A DNA stretch of 64,000 bases from Vulcanimicrobiota bacterium. GTDB lineage: Bacteria; Vulcanimicrobiota; Vulcanimicrobiia; Vulcanimicrobiales; Vulcanimicrobiaceae. The stretch is taken from assembly GCA_027306785.1 (NCBI GenBank), contig DAHUZB010000022.1, positions 62,001 to 126,000 of the forward strand. The letters are read 5' to 3'. Shown here piece after piece: positions 39,490 to 48,075 of this stretch (positions are counted from its first letter, which is position 1; each line of letters starts with the position of its first letter). The position numbers were made by a program, and so were the translations under genes. The notes below the pieces were generated by a model that had not been told where the DNA came from, ran no database searches, and worked only from the letters and a program-made list of their open reading frames with translations.

Positions 39490-40787
39490 GCCTGCGCCGT
39501 CGCCTGATCGTCATGATCGTGCTGCTGGTCGTCGCCGCAAGCGCGATCTTCAGCGCGGCGTCGCTTGCGCTCTTGGATCGGGTGCTGCGCGCGCAGCTCG
39601 ACGCACGGCTGGCGACGGTCGCGCGCGCGGCGGCGGACATCGTCGATGAGGATAACGGCCGCCCCGTCATCGATCGCTACGATGCAAAGTTGATCGCCTC
39701 GGTGCACGACGCGAGCGAACATATATCGATCGAGGACGTGAACGGACGGCGCATCTACGGCGAGCCGATTCCCTCGCGAGCGGCATTGCGCGCCTATCAG
39801 TTCGTGCGTATCACGGTGCGGCACCGCGGGCATGTCCTCGGCACGCTCGCCGCCTGGCAGGACCGCGGCTGGCTCGCCGAAGTGGACCGCACGGCGCTCG
39901 CCATCTTCTGCTTCGTGGCGATTGCGCTCGCGCTCGGCGCGGCATTCTTCGCGCGGCGCTACGCGCGATCGATCCTCGAGCCGCTGCAACGCGTCGCCAC
40001 CCTGGCCGAAGAGATCGAAGGGCGCGATCTCTCGCGCCGCCTGCGCGCGCACGGACGCGACGAATTGGCGCGTCTCTGCAATTCGTTCGATCGCATGCTC
40101 GAACGTTTGGAGCAGCGCTTCGAGCACGAGCGCCGCTTTACGGCCGATGCCTCACACGAGCTGCGGACACCGCTCGCGGTGGTGCGCGCCGAGGTCGACC
40201 TCGCGCTGCGACGCCCGCGCGGCGGCGACGAGTATCGCGCCGCGCTCGCGTCGATCGGACACGAAGCCGCGCGCCTGGAGGCGCTCGTCGACGCACTGCT
40301 CGATTCCGCGCGCGAGCGTGCGATCGGCGCGCACGACACCGTCGACATCGCCGATATCGTGTGCAGCGCCGCCGAGCGCGTGCGGCCCGCCTCGCGGGCG
40401 TTGCGCGTCCATCTTCCGCCCGCCCGCGCCTACGTTCGCGCCAACCGGATCGCGCTCGAGCGAGCGGCAAGCGCGGTCCTGCATAATGCGATCGTCCACG
40501 GTGGCGGCGCGCTCGACGTGCGCGTGGATCTGGCCGAGCACGACGTGCGCATCGACGTGCGCGATCGCGGGCCGGGCTTCAGCCCCGATGCGCTGCAGCA
40601 TGCAACCGAGCGGTTCTGGCGCGGCGAGCGCGGCCGCTCCCGCAGCGGCAGCGGGCTCGGCCTTGCGATCGCACGCGCCTTCATCGAGGCACACGGAGGC
40701 CGCGTGCAGCTGGCGAACGCGGAGGGAGGCGGCGCGTCGGTCGTGCTCCTGCTCCCGCGCGTTCCCGCGGAGGACGCAGTCGACTAG
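39486..40787 (+). CDS. membrane sensor histidine kinase
   Basis: The protein has 433 residues, from a GTG overlapping the regulator's stop. Two membrane segments (about 7-30 and 140-160) enclose a 110-residue periplasmic sensor. A HAMP domain, the phospho-accepting His in FTADASHELRTPL, an N-box-like VLHNAIVHGGG, a G1 motif DRGPGFSPDA and G2 SGSGLGLAIARAF follow. Layout is that of EnvZ/CusS-like kinases. It phosphorylates the upstream OmpR-type partner. The signal is unknown. Its stop overlaps the end of the convergent acidic-protein gene by 4 bases. Confidence 0.97.
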   Translation: MSLRRRLIVMIVLLVVAASAIFSAASLALLDRVLRAQLDARLATVARAAADIVDEDNGRPVIDRYDAKLIASVHDASEHISIEDVNGRRIYGEPIPSRAALRAYQFVRITVRHRGHVLGTLAAWQDRGWLAEVDRTALAIFCFVAIALALGAAFFARRYARSILEPLQRVATLAEEIEGRDLSRRLRAHGRDELARLCNSFDRMLERLEQRFEHERRFTADASHELRTPLAVVRAEVDLALRRPRGGDEYRAALASIGHEAARLEALVDALLDSARERAIGAHDTVDIADIVCSAAERVRPASRALRVHLPPARAYVRANRIALERAASAVLHNAIVHGGGALDVRVDLAEHDVRIDVRDRGPGFSPDALQHATERFWRGERGRSRSGSGLGLAIARAFIEAHGGRVQLANAEGGGASVVLLLPRVPAEDAVD

Positions 40788-41032
40788 TCGCGCGCGTCCT
40801 CGTCTTCTTCGTCGTCCTCCTCGTCGTCGTAGGCATCCTCGTCGTCTTCCGCGTCGCCCGCCGTCGCGGCGACGACCGCGGCGTGAATCTCGCGATAGAG
40901 CGCGCCGACCTCGCGACCGAGCGTCTCGCCGCCGCGCTCGGCGCTCCCGCTCGGCAGCCACGCTTCGATCGCGGCGAGTGCCAGGTTCATGGCGATCACG
41001 TCGGTCGCCGGTGCATCCACTTCATAGTCCAT
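40784..41032 (-). CDS. small acidic-tailed protein of unknown function
   Basis: The protein has 82 residues. The first 60 (MDYEVDAPATDVIAMNLALAAIEAWLP...) look like a short folded helical part with Asn-Leu-Ala-rich helix. The last 22 are almost all Asp and Glu. I do not recognise the family. No good ribosome-binding site is seen. It ends tail to tail with the kinase. Its acidic tail recalls the tail of RpoB in this window. Confidence 0.6.
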   Translation of the reverse strand: MDYEVDAPATDVIAMNLALAAIEAWLPSGSAERGGETLGREVGALYREIHAAVVAATAGDAEDDEDAYDDEEDDEEDEDARD

Positions 41033-41113
41033 GAAGGCAGCGTAAACGATGCGGCGTTAAATGCGCGTTAAGGGGAGATTCGCACCGCGAAGAGGCATGA
41101 ATCACGCAACCGC

Positions 41114-41123
41114 AGTATATACT
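41114..41123. promoter_or_regulatory. 10-base palindrome before the exporter
   Basis: AGTATATACT is a perfect palindrome that includes a -10-like TATACT (41118-41123), 20 bases before the exporter start. It could be promoter plus operator for a repressor; no -35 stands out. Confidence 0.3.
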
Positions 41124-41143
41124 TAGCCGGTTAACTACACGAG

Positions 41144-42640
41144 ATGCGCAACCCGTTTCAACATCGCGAAGACGCCCCTGTCGCCCTGATCACGATCACG
41201 GTGATGCTCGGGCTCATCATGGCGATCATCGACACGACGATCGTCAACGTGGCCCTCAACACCATCGGCGGCAACCTCGGCGCGTCGGTCGACGAAGTCT
41301 CCTGGGTCGCGACCGGCTACATTCTCGCCAACGTGTGCGTGATGCCGCTCAACGGGTGGCTTACCGCCTTCCTCGGGCGCAAGCGTTTTTACGCCGCCTC
41401 GCTTGCGATCTTCACGATCGCGTCCTTCCTGTGCGGCACCGCGACGAGCATCTCGCAACTGGTCATCTACCGCGTGATCCAAGGCATCGGCGGCGGCGCG
41501 CTGCAGCCGACCGCGCAGGCGATCCTCTTCGAAACCTATCCGCCGGAACGACGCGGCAACGCCATGGCCATCTTCGGACTCGGCGCGATGGTCGGTCCCG
41601 CGGTCGGCCCGACGCTCGGCGGCTACATCGTCGATAACGCGAGCTGGCCGCTGATCTTCTTCATCAACATCCCGATCGGGATCGTCGCGTTCCTGATGGC
41701 GCTCACGTTCATCCCCAATCCGAAGTTCATCGAGCGCCCGAAGGCCGGGATCGATTGGACCGGACTCGGGCTGCTCACCGCGGGGCTCGCGTCGCTGCAG
41801 TACGTGCTCGAGCGAGGCGAACACGACGACTGGTTCAGTTCGCAAACGATCCTGCTTCTCAGCGTCGTCGCCGCGGTCACGCTCGTCGTCTTCGTCGTCA
41901 AGATGATCCGCGACCGACACCCGCTCGTGCAACTGCGCGTCTTCCGATTGCCGTCGTTTACGATCGGCAACATCATCGGGATCATCACCGGGTTCGGCCT
42001 GTTCGGAACCGCACTGATCTTGCCGCTCTTCTTTCAGACGATTCTGAACCTCACCGCGTTCGACACCGGCTTGGCCCTGCTGCCCGGTGCGCTCTCGACC
42101 GCGCTCAGCATGGCGATCGTCGGGCGCATTCACAACCGCGTCGATCCGCGCGCCTCGATCGCGTTCGGGATGTTCATCTTCGCCTATTCGTGCTGGATGC
42201 TCGGCAATCTGAATACGAACGCGGGCTATTGGGACGTCTTCTGGCCGCGTCTGATCCAAGGCTTCGGTCTCGGCTTCATCTTCGTGCCGCTGAGTACCGT
42301 CTCGCTCGGCGACGTGCCGGTCGCCGAACTCGCGGGCGCGACCGGCGTGTACACGCTCGTGCGTCAATTGGGCGGCAGCTTCGGCATCGCGATCCTCACG
42401 ACGCTGCTCGTCCACCAAAGCGCGGTCGCTTGGAACGTCCTCGCCTCCGGCGTGACGCAGACGCACGGTTATTCGATTCCGGTGCTCACGCAGATGGTCG
42501 CGCAGCAATCCACGATGATCGCGTACGACTACCTATTCCGTCTCACGGCGATCATCTTCGTGGTTGCCACGCCGCTCGTCTTCTTCATCCGCGTCAAGCC
42601 GCACGTCGCGGGCGCCGCCCTGGCCGTCGCCGCCGAGTAA
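41144..42640 (+). CDS. DHA2/EmrB-QacA-type MFS multidrug exporter
   Basis: The protein has 498 residues with 14 predicted membrane segments. It has the family opening MAIIDTTIVNVALNTIG, motif A as NGWLTAFLGRKRFY, motif C as GPAVGPTLGGYIVDNASWPLIFFINIPIG and a late PGALSTALSMAIVGRI. These are proton-driven exporters of drugs or hydrophobic compounds. No EmrA-like partner is adjacent. The gene is alone on this strand with a palindromic promoter region, and ends 2 bases from the end of the convergent glycosyltransferase gene. Confidence 0.95.
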   Translation: MRNPFQHREDAPVALITITVMLGLIMAIIDTTIVNVALNTIGGNLGASVDEVSWVATGYILANVCVMPLNGWLTAFLGRKRFYAASLAIFTIASFLCGTATSISQLVIYRVIQGIGGGALQPTAQAILFETYPPERRGNAMAIFGLGAMVGPAVGPTLGGYIVDNASWPLIFFINIPIGIVAFLMALTFIPNPKFIERPKAGIDWTGLGLLTAGLASLQYVLERGEHDDWFSSQTILLLSVVAAVTLVVFVVKMIRDRHPLVQLRVFRLPSFTIGNIIGIITGFGLFGTALILPLFFQTILNLTAFDTGLALLPGALSTALSMAIVGRIHNRVDPRASIAFGMFIFAYSCWMLGNLNTNAGYWDVFWPRLIQGFGLGFIFVPLSTVSLGDVPVAELAGATGVYTLVRQLGGSFGIAILTTLLVHQSAVAWNVLASGVTQTHGYSIPVLTQMVAQQSTMIAYDYLFRLTAIIFVVATPLVFFIRVKPHVAGAALAVAAE

Positions 42641-42642
42641 CC

Positions 42643-43524
42643 TTACGGCGCGACGAGGCGCCGCGCCGTGGGATCGAGCACGCGCAGACGCCAGCGCTGC
42701 GCGAAGTTCAGCGAGCGAACCGCATTGCGCATCCGCACCGCCGGCGATTGCGCGCGCGCGGCCGCATCGGCGAGCGCATGAAGTTCGTGCAATGCGGGGC
42801 GCAGCCGCGCGATCGTCGCTCGCGCCGCGGGCGGATGCTCGCCGCGAAACGGCAAGAGGTCGTCGAACTCGCGCGCGTAGTAGCGCGCGGGATCGATCGC
42901 ATCCAAGCTCTCGCCCGCAAGCCCTTTGCCCGGCGCGCCGAGATCCGCGTACTGCAACTCTTTCTCGGCTCGCCGTCGCACGTCGAGCGTATGTCCGTAG
43001 TGCGCGTACACGTAGGGCACCACCAACCGGCGCGGCGCGAGCCCGGTCAGATGCTCGTGCACCGCGCCCTCCCAGCGCAGTTCGTCGCTCACGCGAAAGA
43101 ATGCCATCCGCCGTTCGATCGAGATGTACCAGTCGAACGAGGCGAAGAAATGCCAGGTGTAGCCGTCGACGGTGCCGACCTCGTCGGGGAGGAGGTGCAG
43201 GCGCCGCGCGATCCGTGCGGCGGTCGGTCCGTGCACTTCGTCGGCGTCGACGAAGGCCGCCCACGCGCCCGCGTCGTGCTCGCGGTGCAGCCGCAGCACA
43301 CGATTGCGCGCATCGGCGAAGCTCGTGAACGGTGCGCGATCCATCACGAGCCGCCCTTCGCGCGCGAACGAACTCTCGGCGAAAACGCGCGCATGCGGTG
43401 AGGGATCGGGCGCGTTGTCGTTCACGATCAGCGTCTGCACGACGCCCTCGAGCGAGTGCAGCAACGCCTCGAGGAACGGCTCCTCGCGCGGACCGACGAT
43501 CAGATGCGCGGCGACCCGCGTCAT
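42643..43524 (-). CDS. family 2-like glycosyltransferase
   Basis: The protein has 293 residues. The N-terminus begins VAAHLIVGPREEPFLEALLHSL, and a DXD-like AAFVDADEVHGP sits near residue 94. These fit GT2 enzymes that act on glycans (WaaE/KdtX-like). The second half is rich in Trp, Tyr, His and Arg (WHFFASFDWYISIERRMAFF). It overlaps the upstream GT9 gene by 4 bases, so the two probably act on the same surface sugar chain. Donor and acceptor are unknown. Confidence 0.87.
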   Translation of the reverse strand: MTRVAAHLIVGPREEPFLEALLHSLEGVVQTLIVNDNAPDPSPHARVFAESSFAREGRLVMDRAPFTSFADARNRVLRLHREHDAGAWAAFVDADEVHGPTAARIARRLHLLPDEVGTVDGYTWHFFASFDWYISIERRMAFFRVSDELRWEGAVHEHLTGLAPRRLVVPYVYAHYGHTLDVRRRAEKELQYADLGAPGKGLAGESLDAIDPARYYAREFDDLLPFRGEHPPAARATIARLRPALHELHALADAAARAQSPAVRMRNAVRSLNFAQRWRLRVLDPTARRLVAP

Positions 43525-44684
43525 GCGCGCACCGCCGCCCCGAGCCCGGCGAGCGCATCGAGTGCGTCGTCCGCACCCGGCGCGCGATCGCGAAACGGCG
43601 CGACGTCGTACCGAAACGCGGGATGTTCCGCGAGCGTCCGCGCGCCGATGCGTCGATCCAGGCCGCGCCGATAGACGTTCGGGCCGACGAGATGTCGAGC
43701 ATGCGCGCACGGCTCGTCGAAAAAGCCCGGCCAGTGCGCGAGCCAGATGCCGACGATCGGCCGCTCGCCGATCGCGAGGGCAAGGTGCAGCGGCCCGGAC
43801 GCGACGCCGACGTACGCGTGCGCGGCGCGTATCACGCTTTGCAGCACGTGGGCGAAGGGCAGATCGAGGTCGCCGAAAAGATCGGTCGTGGTCGGCGCGA
43901 GCCCGGGCGCTCGGCCGATCTCGGCGGAGGTGCGCTCGTCGACGGTGAGCACGACGGCGCGCTCGTCGCGCTCGCGCAGGCGGTGCGCGAACGCGAGAAC
44001 ATCGGCCTCCGGCCACACCTTATCGGGCTGCGTGTGGCCGCCCGCTGAAAGTACGTAGAGTCGTTGGCCCGAACCGACGTGCGTGCGCAGGCGCGCCTCG
44101 ACGAGCGCACGCGCTTGCGCGGGGGCATGGAGCGCGAGCGCCGAGCGCAGCGGCCGTTCGAGCGCGCCGTCGCGCAGACGTGAGGGGTCGACGAGCTTGC
44201 CGATGAGATGACGCGCCTTCGTGTGATACGGAAACGGGTGCGAGCCGAGCGGCTCCGGATAATCGGTGTAGAGCAGTGCATCGATGCGCTCGCGAGCGAT
44301 CGTCTCGCGTAACGGCTCGGGCACGAAGAAGCGCTCCGGGCGATTGCGAATGCGCTTGAACGCGATGCCGAAATGTCGGGGCGCACCGAGTTCGCGTCCG
44401 TCGCCGGGGCGGCGAACGCCCGAGAAGAGCGGGGTGATGCCCGTCGCACCATCGTACAGATGGGTGAAATCGTCACCGAAACGCGCGATGTAATACCGAT
44501 TCGACGGCTCGAGCAGCGGCAGCACGTACGAGAAGTGGACGAAGTCGCCGAAGCCGTGGGGCCAGTAGATCAAGACGCGACGGTCGCGTAGCGCGGCGAA
44601 GGCGCCGGCGCGCTCGTCGTAGACCGGAAGTTCGACGTTCGCGTTCGCGACGTCGGCCGCGCGGCGCGCCAAGAGATTCAGCAT
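43521..44684 (-). CDS. GT9 (heptosyltransferase-like) glycosyltransferase
   Basis: The protein has 387 residues from the ATG at 44684; an upstream ATG at 44738 is possible. It has an N-terminal GFGDFVHFSYVLPLL, the VLSAGGHTQPDKVWP nucleotide-sugar region and the late HAYVGVASGPLHLALAIGERPIVGIW typical of LPS heptosyltransferases and other GT9 enzymes. It is cytoplasmic and adds a sugar to a lipid or glycan. The downstream GT2 gene is translationally coupled. The real sugar cannot be told. Confidence 0.9.
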   Translation of the reverse strand: MLNLLARRAADVANANVELPVYDERAGAFAALRDRRVLIYWPHGFGDFVHFSYVLPLLEPSNRYYIARFGDDFTHLYDGATGITPLFSGVRRPGDGRELGAPRHFGIAFKRIRNRPERFFVPEPLRETIARERIDALLYTDYPEPLGSHPFPYHTKARHLIGKLVDPSRLRDGALERPLRSALALHAPAQARALVEARLRTHVGSGQRLYVLSAGGHTQPDKVWPEADVLAFAHRLRERDERAVVLTVDERTSAEIGRAPGLAPTTTDLFGDLDLPFAHVLQSVIRAAHAYVGVASGPLHLALAIGERPIVGIWLAHWPGFFDEPCAHARHLVGPNVYRRGLDRRIGARTLAEHPAFRYDVAPFRDRAPGADDALDALAGLGAAVRA

Positions 44685-44729
44685 TCGACCGGCACGTCTT
44701 TCGTCGGTTCGCGTCGTAATAACTCCCCC

Positions 44730-45221
44730 ATGACACATGCACGCGACGGCGCGCGCATCCACCTCGCGACGGGACTTGCCGTGCGCGACGGATGCGTGCT
44801 GCTCGTCGCATCGACCTATCCCTCGCATCCGCACCCGCTCTGGAATCTGCCCGGGGGTCGTCAACGCGACGGAGAGCTGCTCCGCGAGACGGTCGCACGC
44901 GAGCTGCGCGAAGAGACCGGTCTCGAGCCCGCCGTCGGCGACGTCGCCTACGTGAGCGAAAGCTACGACGGCGCCACCCACGTGCTGAACGTTACCTTCC
45001 TGATCGACGTCGCGGGCGCGATCCGTCTGCCGGACGAGGACGATCACGTGGTCGAGGCGCGCTGGGTGCCGCGCGCCGAGCTTGCGACGCTGCTCGCGGT
45101 GCGGGTGGTACGGGAGCCGCTCCTCGCCTATCTGGAGCGCGGCGCCCGCTATGCGGGCTATCCCGAGGCGGGCATCTCGATCGTCTGGCCCGACGAGTCG
45201 ACGCCGCGTTCGCGCACGTAG
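44730..45221 (+). CDS. Nudix hydrolase
   Basis: The protein has 163 residues. It carries a full Nudix box, GGRQRDGELLRETVARELREETGLE, matching GX5EX7REUXEEXGU, near residues 42-65. Such enzymes hydrolyse nucleoside diphosphates linked to another group. It is divergent from the GT9 gene and its last 64 bases overlap the convergent GNAT gene. The substrate is not predictable. Confidence 0.93.
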   Translation: MTHARDGARIHLATGLAVRDGCVLLVASTYPSHPHPLWNLPGGRQRDGELLRETVARELREETGLEPAVGDVAYVSESYDGATHVLNVTFLIDVAGAIRLPDEDDHVVEARWVPRAELATLLAVRVVREPLLAYLERGARYAGYPEAGISIVWPDESTPRSRT

Positions 45222-45727
45222 CCGACCACGTCGACCGGGCGTCCGCGCACGGTTGCGCCGTGCGGCAGCACGCCGTCGGCGCGAAACCCCGCCGCTTCGA
45301 GCACCCGGCGCGAGGCGAGGTTCTCGGGAACGCAATAGGCACGTAACCGCCGCAGCGCGAGCTTGGCAAACGCCTCCTCGACGACGGCCAGCACCGCTTC
45401 GGTTGCGATGCCGCGCCCGCGGTACTCGCGCAGCACGCTGTAGCCGATCTCGCCCGCCGAACTCGCGCGTTCGGCCACCCGTAACGACGCCCAGCCGACC
45501 GGAGCGTGCACGCCTTCGAGGTAGAGCAGCCATTCGAAGCGCCCCGAGATGCCGGATTGCAGCTCGCTCGGCCGCGCCGCGACCATGCGCCGAAACTGCG
45601 CGACGTCGACATCGGGCAGATCCTGATATTCGCGCAGATCCGGTTCCTGGAGTACGCGCCAAAGGAGGTCGGCATTCTCCGCCGTCGCCGGTTCCAACCG
45701 CAGACGCTCGGTACGAATCGTGCGCAT
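45158..45727 (-). CDS. GNAT N-acetyltransferase (RimJ/RimL type)
   Basis: The protein has 189 residues. It opens with MRTIRTERLRLEP, the RimJ/RimL start, and has the acetyl-CoA loop YRGRGIATEAV (Q/RxxGxG/A) and the C-terminal NLASRRVLEAAGF. It acetylates an amine, possibly a protein N-terminus. It overlaps the end of the Nudix gene by 64 bases. Confidence 0.92.
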   Translation of the reverse strand: MRTIRTERLRLEPATAENADLLWRVLQEPDLREYQDLPDVDVAQFRRMVAARPSELQSGISGRFEWLLYLEGVHAPVGWASLRVAERASSAGEIGYSVLREYRGRGIATEAVLAVVEEAFAKLALRRLRAYCVPENLASRRVLEAAGFRADGVLPHGATVRGRPVDVVGYVRERGVDSSGQTIEMPASG

Positions 45728-45784
45728 CTAGACTAGCGCTCCCGACGGCAGCGCGTGATCGACGCGGCACAGGAGGGTACCGTG

Positions 45785-46114
45785 ATGGACTTTGCAGCGG
45801 CGTACTTCGGTGCGCGATCCGCGCCGGTGGATTTCGAGGGAACGGTGACGAGCGAACCTCGCTACGTCGTCGGCACGCACTCCCGCTACACGCACGAGCA
45901 CTTCGGGGTGCAGACGTCGTGCGGGCCCGCCGAGGTGGTGGACAACGTCTCGATCGCGCCGCGCGTGCCGGTGCATCGCGGCGATCGGATCGAGGTACGC
46001 GGGGTGATGGTCCACGATCCCGGCAAGCTGCCCATCGTGCATTGGACGCACCACGATCCGATCGGCACCCACGCCGACGGCTTCATTCGCTGCCATGGAA
46101 AGACGTACGCGTAG
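45785..46114 (+). CDS. DUF3465-like small protein
   Basis: The protein has 109 residues from an ATG at 45785 with AGGAGGG at ideal distance. It has an OB-like strand pattern and the stretch PIVHWTHHDPIGTHADGFI and CHGKTY, which I recognise from DUF3465 proteins. No signal peptide is present in this copy. The function of the family is not established. Its end overlaps the polysaccharide deacetylase gene by 32 bases, tail to tail. Confidence 0.82.
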   Translation: MDFAAAYFGARSAPVDFEGTVTSEPRYVVGTHSRYTHEHFGVQTSCGPAEVVDNVSIAPRVPVHRGDRIEVRGVMVHDPGKLPIVHWTHHDPIGTHADGFIRCHGKTYA

Positions 46115-46880
46115 GCGTGCCTTCGAGAGCGAGTAACTGCGGAACCGTCACGAAGCGATAGCCTTCGCGTTTGAGCGCATCGATTATCAGACGCGTCGCT
46201 TCGATGTCGTTGCGGCGATCGCATATGTGCGGCGATAGGTGATGCTCGCCGCAGAGGATGCCGCGGTTTCCGTCGTGGAGCACGATGATCGATCCGTCGT
46301 GCACCTTCGAAACGATGCGCTCCTCGATCACGCGCGCGGGCGGATACTCCCAATCCCGCGCGAGCGGGACCGACCACATCACCGGCGTGTAGCCGAGCTT
46401 GCGCACCTGATTCAAGACCAGCCAATCGCGCGCGCCGAACGGCGGGCGCATGAGGTGCGTGTGTTCGCCCGTCGCGGCGTAGATCGCGGCGTCGGTGCGA
46501 TCGAGGCTGGCCCGCACCTGCGCCGCGTCGAGCACGATCAAATGCGCGTGGTTCCAGGTATGATTCCCGATCGCGTCGCCGTCGAGAGCCTCGCGACGCA
46601 CCACGCTCGGATACGCCTGCACGGCGCGTCCGACCACGAAGAAGGTCGCGTGCACGTGCTCTCGTTCGAGCACGTCGAGAATACGCGTGGTATACGGCGG
46701 ATTCGGACCGTCATCGAAGGTGAGCGCCACGATGCGGCGATCGTCCGGCCCGCTCACGAGCGTCTTGCCGAAGAGTTGATTCGCGGGGCTCTCCGCGGTC
46801 TCGTACGCCCAGAAGGCGACGAGCGCGACGAGCAGCAGCGCGATCGCTCCGGTGAGGCCGGAGCGCAACGAAACACGCAC
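46083..46880 (-). CDS. membrane-anchored polysaccharide deacetylase
   Basis: The protein has 265 residues from a GTG at 46880, 3 bases after the upstream stop. It has an N-terminal anchor (GAIALLLVALVAFWAY). The NodB motifs are complete: TFDDGPN (motif 1), HTWNH (2), RPPFG (3), DW (4) and IIVLHDG (5). It removes acetyl groups from N-acetyl sugars of peptidoglycan, chitin or exopolysaccharide, with a metal bound by Asp-His-His. It is probably periplasmic. It sits with an unknown membrane-anchored protein. Confidence 0.94.
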   Translation of the reverse strand: MRVSLRSGLTGAIALLLVALVAFWAYETAESPANQLFGKTLVSGPDDRRIVALTFDDGPNPPYTTRILDVLEREHVHATFFVVGRAVQAYPSVVRREALDGDAIGNHTWNHAHLIVLDAAQVRASLDRTDAAIYAATGEHTHLMRPPFGARDWLVLNQVRKLGYTPVMWSVPLARDWEYPPARVIEERIVSKVHDGSIIVLHDGNRGILCGEHHLSPHICDRRNDIEATRLIIDALKREGYRFVTVPQLLALEGTPTRTSFHGSE

Positions 46881-46883
46881 GGA

Positions 46884-47534
46884 TCAGAGCTTCGGCGCGT
46901 GCAGTTCCGCGCGCGCCGCCGCGATCCGCCGTCGAAACGCCGGCGGCCCGAAGGTGAGAAAATCGTTGACGACCGTCTGATAGTGCGGGTCGGCCAGCTG
47001 CGTGCTCTTCATCTTCAGCAGATCGCTCGGCGACTGCTTGGAGAGATCGATCGTGAACTGATGCCCGGCGACCGTCGCCCAGTAATGCGGATCGGTGAAG
47101 GTGATCGTGCGATCGCCCTGCTTGTAATCGACTTGCTGCTTCACGTAGACGGTGTAATGAATCGCCGTATTCCCGCGCGGCGGTTTGTCCATCAGCTTCC
47201 ACACGCCGTCTTCTTGGAGTTGGCCGAAGAAAAAGCTGACGTCGTACGTGCGGTGATCGGGCGCCGTGATCGTGATCTGCTTGCCCGCATACGATCGGAT
47301 GCGGTAATCGTAGGTCGTCACGCCCTCGACGTCTTGCATCCGGTACTCTTCTTCGTAGACCGGCGGGTGGTCGTAACGGATCGTCAGCCGAGCATAGATG
47401 GCGCTCGGCGCCTTGCCGACCTTTTCGACCGCTTGGATGCGGCCGACCTCGCTCTTCCAGTACATGAAGTACCCGAAGACGGCCATCACGAGCGAGAAGA
47501 GCGCAATCAGCAGAGCGACCGGAGAGCGACGCAT
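46884..47534 (-). CDS. membrane-anchored protein of unknown function
   Basis: The protein has 216 residues with one N-terminal membrane anchor (LLIALFSLVMAVFGYFMYW). The outer part is a beta-rich domain (RLTIRYDHPPVYEEEYRMQ, YDYRIRSYAGKQITI, DYKQGDRTITFTDPHYWATVAG) followed by a short Arg-rich helix. I do not recognise the family. It directly precedes the polysaccharide deacetylase and is probably co-expressed with it at the cell envelope. Confidence 0.8.
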   Translation of the reverse strand: MRRSPVALLIALFSLVMAVFGYFMYWKSEVGRIQAVEKVGKAPSAIYARLTIRYDHPPVYEEEYRMQDVEGVTTYDYRIRSYAGKQITITAPDHRTYDVSFFFGQLQEDGVWKLMDKPPRGNTAIHYTVYVKQQVDYKQGDRTITFTDPHYWATVAGHQFTIDLSKQSPSDLLKMKSTQLADPHYQTVVNDFLTFGPPAFRRRIAAARAELHAPKL

Positions 47535-47546
47535 GTCGGGCCTCCC

Positions 47547-48026
47547 TTACGGAGCGGCCGAGGCGGCTTCCTGGTCGAGCACCTCGTTGACGAGCCGATC
47601 GGCCAGGGCGTTCTGCTTGCGCCGAACGTGCGCGATATCGACGTGCTCGAAGCGGCGCAGCAGCGCCTGAGCCCGCCGGTGCAGCGGCTGCAGATCGGCG
47701 TGCTTGACGCGGTACTCGCCGCGCATCTGCTTCACGACGAGCTCCGAATCCATACGCACCGCCAAGCGCATGATCCCGCGCTCCGCCGCCCGTTCGAGTC
47801 CGATGCAGAGCGCCGTCCATTCGGCAACGTTATTCGTCGCGATACCGAGATAGCGCCCGACCTCGTCGAGAATCCGCCCGTTCGGATCGACCAAGACCGC
47901 TCCGCTCGCGGCGGGTCCGGGATTTCCGCGCGAACCACCGTCCGCGAAGAGCGTTGCTTCCATCGGGAGCGCGTCGAACAAGGTCCCCATCGCGGCATGG
48001 TTCGGCGGGCGGATCGGCAATACCAT
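47547..48026 (-). CDS. ribonuclease H-like protein (RNase HI type)
   Basis: The protein has about 159 residues; the start at 48026 is tentative and 47990 is an alternative. It has the RNase HI sequence ADGGSRGNPGP, the Glu of NNVAEWTAL, the Asp of VRMDSELVVKQM and the last Asp of RKQNALADRLVNEVLD. These metal-binding acids cut RNA in RNA-DNA hybrids. It is shorter than Escherichia coli RnhA and resembles the actinobacterial/Bacillus YpdQ-like type. It is divergent from the MerR gene. Confidence 0.9.
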   Translation of the reverse strand: MVLPIRPPNHAAMGTLFDALPMEATLFADGGSRGNPGPAASGAVLVDPNGRILDEVGRYLGIATNNVAEWTALCIGLERAAERGIMRLAVRMDSELVVKQMRGEYRVKHADLQPLHRRAQALLRRFEHVDIAHVRRKQNALADRLVNEVLDQEAASAAP

Positions 48027-48037
48027 CCCTTCCGGAC

Positions 48038-48068
48038 TTGACCTTGACGTTACGTCATAGCGTATCGT
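48038..48068 (+). promoter_or_regulatory. MerR-type promoter with 19-base spacer
   Basis: TTGACC (48038-48043) and a TATCGT -10 (48063-48068) are 19 bases apart, the long spacer typical of MerR-regulated promoters. Between them lies TGACGTTACGTCA (48045-48057), a perfect palindrome suited to a MerR dimer. The regulator gene starts directly after, so autoregulation is expected. Confidence 0.75.
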
Positions 48069-48075
48069 GCGGAGC

